5,518 bases of DNA, from assembly GCA_029010655.1 (NCBI GenBank), contig JAQXKW010000104.1, positions 1 through 5,518 on the forward strand, given 5' to 3'. The stretch's first letter is position 1. Every line of letters starts with the position of its first letter. Under the pieces are notes generated by a model, which worked only from the letters and a program-made list of their open reading frames with translations, was not told the DNA's origin and ran no database searches. Made by a program: the position numbers and the translations under genes. This document shows positions 1 to 5,518 of this stretch, one piece after another. Source of the DNA: Clostridia bacterium (lineage in GTDB: Bacteria > Bacillota > Clostridia > Oscillospirales > CAG-272).

Positions 1-20
1 TGCGAAAATAAGAGGTAAAC

Positions 21-2651
21 ATGAAAAAAGAAGAAAACCAGAGAATTGAATTTCCGGAACAGAAGATAACGCCCATTGATATGGACAAGGAAGTGAGAAA
101 ATCCTTCCTTGAATACTCAATGTCCGTTATTATAAGCCGTGCACTCCCCGATGTGCGGGACGGCATGAAGCCCGGTCAGAGGAGAATCCTTTACGCAATG
201 TATGAGGACAACCTCACCTACGATAAGCCCTTCAGAAAGTCTGCGACCACCGTCGGAGACGTTCTCGGACGTTATCATCCTCACGGTGATGCGGCGGTTT
301 ACGGCTCAATGGTACGCATGGCGCAGGATTTCTCGTACAGATACCCCCTTATTCAGGGTCATGGAAACTTCGGCTCCGTTGACGGCGACGGTGCGGCGGC
401 TTACCGTTACACCGAGGCGAGACTGGCAAGGATTTCCGACGAAATGATGCGGGATTTGGACAAGGAGGTTGTGGAATTCGTTCCCAACTTCGATAACCGC
501 CGCCGCGAGCCCTCTGTTTTGCCCTCCCGTTTTCCCAACCTTTTGGTAAACGGCTCCGTGGGCATTGCCGTCGGTATGGCTACCAATATTCCTCCCCACA
601 ATTTAGGCGAGGTTATTGACGGCACCGTATATCTTATGGATAATCCCGACGCTACCACCGACGAGCTGATGCAGTATATAAAGGGTCCCGATTTCCCCAC
701 GGGTGCTACGATTTACGGCATTTCGGGAATCCGTGAAGCATACGAAACGGGACGGGGCAGAGTAGTTGTAAGGGCTAAAGCGGAGCTTGACGAGGAACGC
801 CACCGCATTGTTGTAAGGGAAATTCCCTATCAGGTCAACAAGGCAATGCTTGTTAAGGCTATCGCCGACCTTCATAACGACAAGCGTGTTGACGGAATTA
901 CGGACATTCGTGACGAATCCGGCCGTGACGGCATGAAAATAGTGATCGACTGCCGCCGTGACGCAAATCTTGAAATAATACTTAACCAGCTGTATAAATA
1001 CAGCCAGCTTGAGGACACCTGTGCGGTTAATATGCTTGCGCTACGCAACGGCGAGCCGAAAATATTAAGCCTGAAAGAAGTTCTCAACGCATATATTCTT
1101 CATCAGGAAAGCGTTATTACACGCCGCACCGAGTTTGAGCTGAAAAAGGCTCTGCGAGAGGCGCACCTGTTTGAGGGCTATAAGGTTGCAATAGATAATA
1201 TTGACGAGGTAATTTCCATAATCAGAAAGAGCCCCGATACCCCCACCGCAAAAATCAATTTGATGGAGCGCTTTAAGGGCGACGGAACACAGAATGCGGA
1301 CATAAATACCCGTGAGGGTCTGGTGGATTTCGCCTCCAGCTCCAATGCGGGGCTTTCCGAGGAACAGGCGCAGGCCATAGTGGCAATGCCCTTGGGACGT
1401 CTCTCCGGTCTTGAAAGACAGAAGATTGAAGAAAAGCTGGCGGCTTTGGAGGCCGACGTTGAAAGACTTCGCGGAATTCTTGCGGACGAGGGCAAGATAA
1501 AGCAGATAATCAAGGACGAAATGCTGGAAATCCGCCGCAAGTTTGCGGACGACAGAAAGACCGATATTGTGGAGTCTCACGACGATATTGAGCTTGAGGA
1601 CCTTATCGAAAGGCACAAATGCGTTATCACCATGACAAGAACCGGCTATGTAAAGCGTCAGAGGGTTGACACCTTCCGTGCCATGGGCAAGAGTGCTCAG
1701 GGTCATAAGGGACTTACCATGAAGGAAGAGGACGTAACGGAAAAGGTTATCGTTGTTGACAGCCATTCCATTTTGCTTCTCTTTACAAACATGGGCAAAA
1801 TATTTGCAAAGAAGGCATATATGATTCCCGAAGCCGGAAGAAATGCAAGGGGCTCCAATATTGTAAATATTATTGATATTGCCGAGGGCGAGAGAGTTAC
1901 CGACATCGTTTCAATCGAAGGCTTTGACGCAGATAAGTTCCTTATTATGGTCACCAGAAACGGCGTAATCAAGAAAACGCCCCTTTCCGAATATGAATAT
2001 CAGAGGAAGGGCGGCAAAATCGCCATTAATCTGGACGAGGGAGACGAGCTTGTATATACAGGCGTTTCCGACGGAACCTACGACGTGTTCGTGGCTACCC
2101 ACTCCGGACGGGGCTCCCGTTACAGCGAGCAGGACGTGCGCACGGTGGGTAGAACCTCCAGAGGCGTTACGGCTATTAAATTCAAGAACGAGGGCGACTA
2201 TATTGCAGGCGCAACTCTTATCCGCAACGACCCTGAGTGGACGGCGGTGAATCAGCTTGTAACCATAACGGAAAACGGTCAGGGCAAGCGCTGTTCCTTC
2301 GATTTGTTCAACAGAATGAACCGTCCCAATACGGGAGTTTTCTGCCACGATATTGAAAAGGCGGGCGCACCTCTTGCAGGTATCGCCGTGGCGACCGTTG
2401 ACGAGGACATTGTCATGATAACAAACGGCGGATATGTAAAGCGTATCGGCGTTGACAAAATCAGAGAAATCGGCTCCACCAAGTCTAAGGGCGTGGGACT
2501 TATCAAGCTTCCCGAGGGTATTAAGATAGTTTCCTTTGCCGTTACCGAAAAGGACGGGGACGAGGAAGAAGCGGAAACGGAGACGGAAGATAGGACGGAG
2601 ACTGAAACTGAAACCGGGGCTGAGACGGAGGGAGCTGAAACCGTTGAATAA
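21..2651 (+). CDS. gyrA: DNA gyrase subunit A (divergent GyrA box, acidic tail)
   Basis: This is the 876-residue A subunit of type IIA topoisomerase, which with GyrB cuts and rejoins both DNA strands to introduce negative supercoils in the cytoplasm. The breakage-reunion domain begins near residue 27 (RALPDVRDG at 40-48). The winged helix carries YHPHGD (85-90) and the catalytic tyrosine Y130 in AAAYRYTEARL. The tower region holds NLLVNGSVGIAVGMATNIPPHNL (split at 173-195), and a coiled coil spans about 365-505. The C-terminal domain (about 532-842) reads as six beta-pinwheel blades. The tail (845-876) is almost all Glu, Thr, Asp and Ala. At 876 residues it is somewhat longer than the usual 800-850, mainly from this tail. 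The ATG at 21 follows a purine-rich AAGAGGT at 10-16. Oddities: KPGQRR replaces the common KPVHRR, Ala91 and Gly95 sit at the quinolone positions, and the blade-1 GyrA box is degenerate. A ParC-type subunit is the main alternative; GLERQKIEEK and overall layout favour GyrA. Confidence 0.95.
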   Translation: MKKEENQRIEFPEQKITPIDMDKEVRKSFLEYSMSVIISRALPDVRDGMKPGQRRILYAMYEDNLTYDKPFRKSATTVGDVLGRYHPHGDAAVYGSMVRMAQDFSYRYPLIQGHGNFGSVDGDGAAAYRYTEARLARISDEMMRDLDKEVVEFVPNFDNRRREPSVLPSRFPNLLVNGSVGIAVGMATNIPPHNLGEVIDGTVYLMDNPDATTDELMQYIKGPDFPTGATIYGISGIREAYETGRGRVVVRAKAELDEERHRIVVREIPYQVNKAMLVKAIADLHNDKRVDGITDIRDESGRDGMKIVIDCRRDANLEIILNQLYKYSQLEDTCAVNMLALRNGEPKILSLKEVLNAYILHQESVITRRTEFELKKALREAHLFEGYKVAIDNIDEVISIIRKSPDTPTAKINLMERFKGDGTQNADINTREGLVDFASSSNAGLSEEQAQAIVAMPLGRLSGLERQKIEEKLAALEADVERLRGILADEGKIKQIIKDEMLEIRRKFADDRKTDIVESHDDIELEDLIERHKCVITMTRTGYVKRQRVDTFRAMGKSAQGHKGLTMKEEDVTEKVIVVDSHSILLLFTNMGKIFAKKAYMIPEAGRNARGSNIVNIIDIAEGERVTDIVSIEGFDADKFLIMVTRNGVIKKTPLSEYEYQRKGGKIAINLDEGDELVYTGVSDGTYDVFVATHSGRGSRYSEQDVRTVGRTSRGVTAIKFKNEGDYIAGATLIRNDPEWTAVNQLVTITENGQGKRCSFDLFNRMNRPNTGVFCHDIEKAGAPLAGIAVATVDEDIVMITNGGYVKRIGVDKIREIGSTKSKGVGLIKLPEGIKIVSFAVTEKDGDEEEAETETEDRTETETETGAETEGAETVE
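2627..2634 (+). promoter_or_regulatory. Ribosome binding site inside the gyrA tail, deciding a TTG start
   Basis: GGAGGGAG lies within the last codons of gyrA and ends 9 bases before TTG at 2644. It is the strongest Shine-Dalgarno-like sequence in the window. It supports a TTG start for the next gene, because the residues from that TTG form a complete lipoprotein signal peptide. The site overlaps the Glu/Thr-rich tail codons, so the same bases serve as protein code and as a translation signal. Confidence 0.75.
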
Positions 2652-3231
2652 TATAAAAAGAGTATTATCCTTAATGCTTGCTCTTTTATGTGTTTTGACT
2701 TTTGTTTCCTGCGGCGACATAGGATATACCGAGGAGGAAATAAAGCAAACAGCACAGACCCTTATTGAGGCTTCATATGAGCTGAACGAAATATATTTCG
2801 GAGAGGGACTTCCCACAAAGGACGAGGTTTCCGTGGGGAGCGCCCTTTACAGACCTGTCACCGACGACTGCAAGTATCACAGCACTCTGGAAATCAAGGC
2901 CGCCACGGAAAAGGTATATACGGAGGACTATTGTCAAATCCTATTCAAGAGGGGCTTTGAGGGAACATCTCTACAGTCCGACACAAGGATTGTGTACGCA
3001 CGGTTTATCGACGACTTTGACGGTCGGCTCACCGCAAGAAAGGATTTGAAGGAAACCGCCCTTTATAACGGGCGAACCTACGATTTTTCCACCATGAAGG
3101 TGGATAGCATGAAGAAAACCGAAGCGAAGATTACGGTAACGTCAATGGTTAACGGAAAAACCGACCAAGATGTTGCAATTACGCTGAAGTTAGAGCAGTC
3201 CGGCTGGCGGCTGGACACTCCCACATATTAA
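2644..3231 (+). CDS. Predicted lipoprotein of unknown function, overlapping gyrA
   Basis: This encodes a 195-residue predicted lipoprotein if translation begins at TTG 2644. The first residues (MNNIKRVLSLMLALLCVLTF, then VSC) give a positively charged start, a hydrophobic core and a lipobox with Cys23 as the lipidation site, so the mature protein should be anchored on the outer face of the membrane. An upstream ATG at 2536 in the same frame would put a highly basic segment translated from gyrA tail DNA in front of the signal peptide, so it is rejected. The mature part is soluble, with mixed charged and aromatic residues; there is a helical-looking start (TEEEIKQTAQTLIEASYELNEIYF, about 29-52, given in part) and then likely beta strands. 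I do not recognise the family; a small NTF2-like or similar alpha+beta fold is only a guess. It overlaps gyrA by 8 bases in another frame, which suggests translational coupling. No promoter of its own is evident. Confidence 0.82.
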   Translation: MNNIKRVLSLMLALLCVLTFVSCGDIGYTEEEIKQTAQTLIEASYELNEIYFGEGLPTKDEVSVGSALYRPVTDDCKYHSTLEIKAATEKVYTEDYCQILFKRGFEGTSLQSDTRIVYARFIDDFDGRLTARKDLKETALYNGRTYDFSTMKVDSMKKTEAKITVTSMVNGKTDQDVAITLKLEQSGWRLDTPTY

Positions 3232-3241
3232 ATAAAAGCAG

Positions 3242-3247
3242 AAAGGA
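3242..3247 (+). promoter_or_regulatory. Ribosome binding site of the PRTase-like gene
   Basis: AAAGGA sits 8 bases before the ATG at 3256, in the 24-base gap after the lipoprotein stop codon. The gap is A-rich and too short for a separate promoter and leader, so this gene is most likely read from the upstream transcript. Confidence 0.6.
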
Positions 3248-3255
3248 ATAACAGT

Positions 3256-3894
3256 ATGCCTATCAACATGGTAAAGCTCCCCACAAAAAGACCCGGGGTA
3301 TATCTCAGAGTGGCAAAGGGACATTTTGCAACAAGCCACAGCCACATGAACTATTTTATCGATATAACCATGCAGAAAACCTGCCTTCAGGAGGCAACGG
3401 CGGTGGCAAGAGAGCTTGTTCCTTTTTACCGCACACGTGCAATCGTAGATACAATCATCTGCCTTGACGGCACGGAGGTTATCGGTACCTGCCTTGCCCA
3501 CGAGATGACGAAAATGGACCTTCACAGCATGAACGCCCATCAGGAGATTTATGTGGTAACGCCGGAGCACACCTCGGGAAGCCAGCTTCTGTTCAGGGAA
3601 AACGTGGCTCCCATGATAGAGGGGAAAAACGTGCTTATCCTTGCGGCATCGGTTGTTACGGGCTATACTGCCGCCGCCGCTATTGAGGCTATCAAGTATT
3701 ATAACGGATATGTGGCGGGCGTTGCCTCGATTTTTGCCACGGTTGACAGCTGTGAGGGCTATCCCGTAACGTCACTTTTCAATCCCAAGGACTTGCCGGA
3801 TTACGCCAGCTACAATTCCCACAAATGCCCCATGTGCCAAAACGGGCAGAGGATAGACGCGCTGGTAAATTGCTACGGCTATTCCAAGCTATAA
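3256..3894 (+). CDS. Phosphoribosyltransferase-like protein with degenerate PRPP loop
   Basis: This 212-residue cytoplasmic protein has the outline of a type I phosphoribosyltransferase related to orotate PRTase. Residues 45-60 form a helix before the core. The strand IVDTIICLDGTEVIGTCLA (63-81) matches the place where these enzymes hold their first nucleotide-binding loop. The segment VLILAASVVTGYTAAAA (126-142) matches the PRPP loop with its TG-T ending. In known enzymes this loop reads roughly V-D-[DE]-V-x-T-T-G-x-T, and the acidic pair binds the ribose hydroxyls of PRPP. Here both acids are alanine (A130, A131). The C-terminus has CPMC (191-194) followed by NGQRIDAL, resembling the CPLC-x-x-G end seen in some PyrE-like proteins. 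Substrate is unknown; no other pyrimidine gene is present, so calling it PyrE is not justified. It may be a PRTase-derived binding or regulatory protein, or an enzyme with an altered site. The gene lies between two lipoprotein genes in the same presumed operon. Confidence 0.75.
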   Translation: MPINMVKLPTKRPGVYLRVAKGHFATSHSHMNYFIDITMQKTCLQEATAVARELVPFYRTRAIVDTIICLDGTEVIGTCLAHEMTKMDLHSMNAHQEIYVVTPEHTSGSQLLFRENVAPMIEGKNVLILAASVVTGYTAAAAIEAIKYYNGYVAGVASIFATVDSCEGYPVTSLFNPKDLPDYASYNSHKCPMCQNGQRIDALVNCYGYSKL

Positions 3895-3906
3895 GGCGGT
3901 AAAAAA

Positions 3907-4635
3907 ATGAAAAAATTCAAAATATCCCTTGCCCTTTTTCTGACAGTTGCACTTATTGCCGCAGTTTTTGCGGGATGTGCGAAAAAGGGCGATAAAACGG
4001 AAAGCGGAAACGATACTTCAAAGGGAGAGGTTACCGAAGTTGTAACGGACAAGAACGGCGAAACCGTGAAGGCTGATGATTCGGCGTCCTCTCAAAACGG
4101 AGAGAACGAAGATACCTCCTCGGAGAATAATAATCCGGGTACATCTTCCGGAAATGCTCCTTCAAACGGCAACACCGGTTCCGACAGCTCAGGCGGCGCC
4201 GTCACCGGCTCAAACGGCAGCAACAGCGGCTCTTCCGGCGGACAAAGCTCAAATCAAGGCTCCTCCGGCTCACAGGGGAATGTTACTCCTCCCGCAGGAA
4301 CGGATAACGATGCTCTCGATGAAGCAAAGCTTCCCGACGGGGTGACCTTAGGCAAGGTTTCTCTGTACCGTCTGGATAAAACGGTAAGCATTGAAATTGA
4401 GGTTACAAACGCAAACGGCTACGATGTTGTGGTTGATTTTTCCTATTTGATTATTAAGCAGAATGACAATAAGATAGTTCAGCATCAGTTCGGACAGACC
4501 CCCGTAGCCGGCGGAAAAACCGTTAAATGCTCATTCCCTATTGAGGACACCTCTGTGGATCTTAACATCGGCAGAAGTGTTACGGTTTACTACGGAAACA
4601 CGCTTGTGGGAACAGCTATTGTGGAAAAGTTCTGA
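3907..4635 (+). CDS. Predicted lipoprotein with Ser/Gly/Asn-rich linker and beta-type C-terminal domain
   Basis: This encodes a 242-residue secreted lipoprotein. The start MKKFKISLALFLTVALIAAV leads to the lipobox FAGC with Cys24. Residues 25-75 are charged and polar, including the stretch EVVTDKNGETV (44-54). Residues 76-135 are a low-complexity Ser/Gly/Asn linker with no predicted structure, long enough to reach into or through the cell wall. Residues 141-242 form a compact domain rich in alternating hydrophobic residues (VSIEIEVTNANGYDVVVDFS, 160-179), typical of a small immunoglobulin-like beta sandwich; the exact family is not recognised. The ATG follows the weak site AAGGCGG at 3893-3899, and the gap to the preceding stop is 12 bases, so co-transcription is likely. 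It is the last gene before the terminator. The layout of anchor, spacer and domain suggests presenting a binding domain on the cell surface, but no ligand can be named. Confidence 0.85.
   Translation: MKKFKISLALFLTVALIAAVFAGCAKKGDKTESGNDTSKGEVTEVVTDKNGETVKADDSASSQNGENEDTSSENNNPGTSSGNAPSNGNTGSDSSGGAVTGSNGSNSGSSGGQSSNQGSSGSQGNVTPPAGTDNDALDEAKLPDGVTLGKVSLYRLDKTVSIEIEVTNANGYDVVVDFSYLIIKQNDNKIVQHQFGQTPVAGGKTVKCSFPIEDTSVDLNIGRSVTVYYGNTLVGTAIVEKF
4132..4302 (+). repeat. Low-complexity Ser/Gly/Asn linker coding repeat
   Basis: This stretch inside the second lipoprotein gene is built from imperfect repeats of GGCTC, TCCGGC and AAC codons that encode runs such as SSGG, GSNGSN and GSSGSQG. It is a flexible spacer between the membrane anchor and the C-terminal domain. 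Such coding repeats can change length by slippage or recombination, but only one copy is seen here, so variation is inference. Confidence 0.7.
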
Positions 4636-4651
4636 GCGATGTGTATTTATT

Positions 4652-4696
4652 TGCGGGACGCTGTCCCGCACCCTTCCGCTTTTTGAAAAAAGCGGG
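4652..4696. repeat. Twin small hairpins, candidate dispersed intergenic element
   Basis: Two adjacent inverted repeats lie just after the last operon gene. The first is TGCGGGAC / GTCCCGCA (4652-4659 with 4663-4670), an 8-base stem with a 3-base loop. The second is CCGCTTTT / AAAAGCGG (4676-4683 with 4688-4695), an 8-base stem with a 4-base loop. CCCGC at 4665-4669 can also pair with GCGGG at 4692-4696, so the two stems have a competing fold. Neither is followed directly by a T run, so they do not look like classic terminators by themselves. They may be part of an extended 3' end or a REP-like repeat; copies elsewhere cannot be checked from one window. Confidence 0.55.
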
Positions 4697-4710
4697 CAAA
4701 AACTTATAAA

Positions 4711-4752
4711 AAAAGAGAACCTCCATTATATCAGAGGTTCTCTTTTCATTTT
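4711..4752. terminator. Bidirectional intrinsic terminator between converging genes
   Basis: AAAAGAGAACCTC (4711-4723) and GAGGTTCTCTTTT (4734-4746) form a perfect 13-base stem with a 10-base loop. On the plus strand the stem ends in TTTT and is followed by C and then a run of five T residues. On the minus strand the A run at 4708-4714 becomes a T run after the same stem. It therefore can end both the gyrA operon transcript and the converging hydrolase transcript, whose stop codon is only 10 bases away. The terminator is the clearest regulatory element in the 126-base gap. Confidence 0.9.
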
Positions 4753-4761
4753 TAATATAGA

Positions 4762-5518
4762 TTACAGGGTTAAGGCGCACTCACGGGGAGCGACCTTTAC
4801 GGTAACTTTTGAATATCCGCCCTTATCAAGGCGGTTTCTGACAGCCTTCATCGCAAGGTCGGGGGTATTGTTTTCTGCGCTGAGATGCGCCAGCATGAAT
4901 TTTTCACAGCCCTTCTCCGCAAGCCCTATGCAAAGCTCGGCGGAGTCCTCGTTTGAAAGGTGTCCGTATTTTGACAGTATTCTCTGCTTGAGATACTGAG
5001 GGTACGGACCGTAGCGGAGCATATTTACGTCGTGGTTAGCTTCAATTACTATCTGCCGGCACCCTGCCAGATTGCTGAACGCCTCCTGCGTGGGAAAGCC
5101 CATGTCCGTTGCCACGGCGGCGCTGTCTCCGTCGTCGGTGCAGGTAATGACATAGCCTACGTGGGCAAAGCTGTCGTGGGGCAGGGGAAAGGAGCGAACC
5201 GAAAGGTTTCCCACGTCAACCTGAAAGGAAAGCCCGCGGTGGATAACGGCGCATTCTGCGGCGGCACACTTTTTGCAAAGCTCTCTTGCGGAGGGCTCCG
5301 TTATATGAATGGGGGTCTGCTGTTTTTTGGACATAACGTCCAGAGCGCGTATATGGTCGCTGTGCTCGTGTGTTACAAATATAGCGGAAATGTCGGAAAG
5401 AGACATACCGAGAGACTGCAGAGAAAGGGAGACTGCCTTGCAGTTTCTTCCGGCGTCAATAAGCAGGGCGGTGCTGTCGGAACAGATAAGGGTGCTGTTT
5501 CCGGAGGAGCCGGAAAAC
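4762..5518 (-). CDS. MBL-fold metallo-hydrolase, WalJ/YycJ type (start outside the window)
   Basis: This minus-strand gene runs off the right edge; 251 residues plus the stop are visible. The reading frame stays open upstream of the internal ATG at 5406, and those 37 residues are clearly part of the protein: they start FSGSSGNSTLI and continue ALLIDAGRNCK, the classic first strands of this family. Probably fewer than about ten residues are missing. Metal-site motifs in visible numbering are THEHSDH (49-55; H50, H52, D54, H55), H114 in LPHDSF, D138 in VATDMGF and H211 in LAHLSAENNTP. YGHLSNEDSA (184-193) is typical of WalJ/YycJ. Family members bind two metal ions and hydrolyse phosphoester bonds; Bacillus relatives are encoded with the WalRK cell-wall regulators and have been reported to act as DNA exonucleases. 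That role here is inferred by homology. No WalK or HtrA gene is visible. It converges on the gyrA operon. Confidence 0.92.
   Translation of the reverse strand, partial: FSGSSGNSTLICSDSTALLIDAGRNCKAVSLSLQSLGMSLSDISAIFVTHEHSDHIRALDVMSKKQQTPIHITEPSARELCKKCAAAECAVIHRGLSFQVDVGNLSVRSFPLPHDSFAHVGYVITCTDDGDSAAVATDMGFPTQEAFSNLAGCRQIVIEANHDVNMLRYGPYPQYLKQRILSKYGHLSNEDSAELCIGLAEKGCEKFMLAHLSAENNTPDLAMKAVRNRLDKGGYSKVTVKVAPRECALTL

Noticed and set aside
291..305. Ala91/Gly95 as acquired fluoroquinolone resistance mutations
   Set aside because: Other nearby positions also differ from standard GyrA, and Ala at the first position occurs naturally in other bacteria, so native divergence is more likely than recent selection.
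1065..1766. Open frame of 233 codons on the minus strand within gyrA
   Set aside because: It is antisense to the gyrA coiled coil and first blade and shows no domain or supporting start signal.
2536..2643. Longer start (ATG 2536) for the first lipoprotein
   Set aside because: It would add a basic Arg/Lys-rich segment translated out of frame from the gyrA tail and bury the signal peptide; TTG 2644 has a strong ribosome binding site and a proper lipobox.
1911..2816. Long open frame of 301 codons on the minus strand across the end of gyrA
   Set aside because: It lies antisense to well-conserved gyrase blades, has no recognisable protein character and crosses into the next gene; it is a by-product of gyrA codon use.
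3256..3894. Naming the PRTase-like gene pyrE
   Set aside because: The acidic PRPP pair is absent and no pyrimidine pathway gene is nearby, so orotate specificity is not supported.
4541..4999. Open frame of 152 codons crossing the terminator region
   Set aside because: It reads through the end of one gene, the hairpins and the antisense of the hydrolase; no ribosome binding site or domain supports it.
5404..5406. Internal ATG as the start of the WalJ-like hydrolase
   Set aside because: The in-frame sequence upstream to the window edge encodes the conserved SGSSGNS and LLIDAG strands, so the true start is outside the window.
1..5518. CRISPR array, tRNA, riboswitch, insertion sequence or defence system
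   Set aside because: No regularly spaced repeats, cloverleaf, conserved aptamer, transposase or terminal inverted repeats were seen, and noncoding space is almost limited to 4636-4761.

Overview
The window looks like chromosomal DNA of a low-to-mid GC Gram-positive anaerobe of the class Clostridia, probably Oscillospiraceae/Ruminococcaceae-like. This rests on the GyrA sequence style, two lipoproteins with short Gram-positive-type signal peptides (one followed by a long Ser/Gly/Asn linker), a TTG start next to a strong Shine-Dalgarno, and a clostridial-type PRTase-like protein. Base composition is roughly half GC. The taxonomic call is inference from protein character, not from a search.

Layout: positions 21-3231 hold gyrA (complete, plus strand) and a lipoprotein gene that overlaps its last 8 bases. 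A PRTase-like gene (3256-3894) and a second lipoprotein gene (3907-4635) follow with gaps of 24 and 12 bases, so all four read as one operon. Positions 4636-4761 are a noncoding junction holding two small GC-rich hairpins and one strong hairpin that can stop transcription in both directions. Converging from the right on the minus strand is a metallo-beta-lactamase-fold hydrolase of the WalJ/YycJ type, whose first few codons lie outside the window.

Functionally this is mostly housekeeping: gyrase controls DNA supercoiling, and WalJ-like proteins are linked to DNA and cell-wall homeostasis in Bacillota. The less ordinary parts lie inside the genes. The GyrA lacks a recognisable GyrA box at its usual place and has a box-like QRKGGKI two blades later. 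It carries Ala and Gly at the two main quinolone-contact positions and ends in an acidic Thr-Glu tail that also encodes the next gene's ribosome binding site. The PRTase-like protein has Ala-Ala where the PRPP-binding Asp-Asp/Glu pair normally sits. I found no CRISPR array, tRNA, rRNA, insertion sequence, phage gene or defence system.
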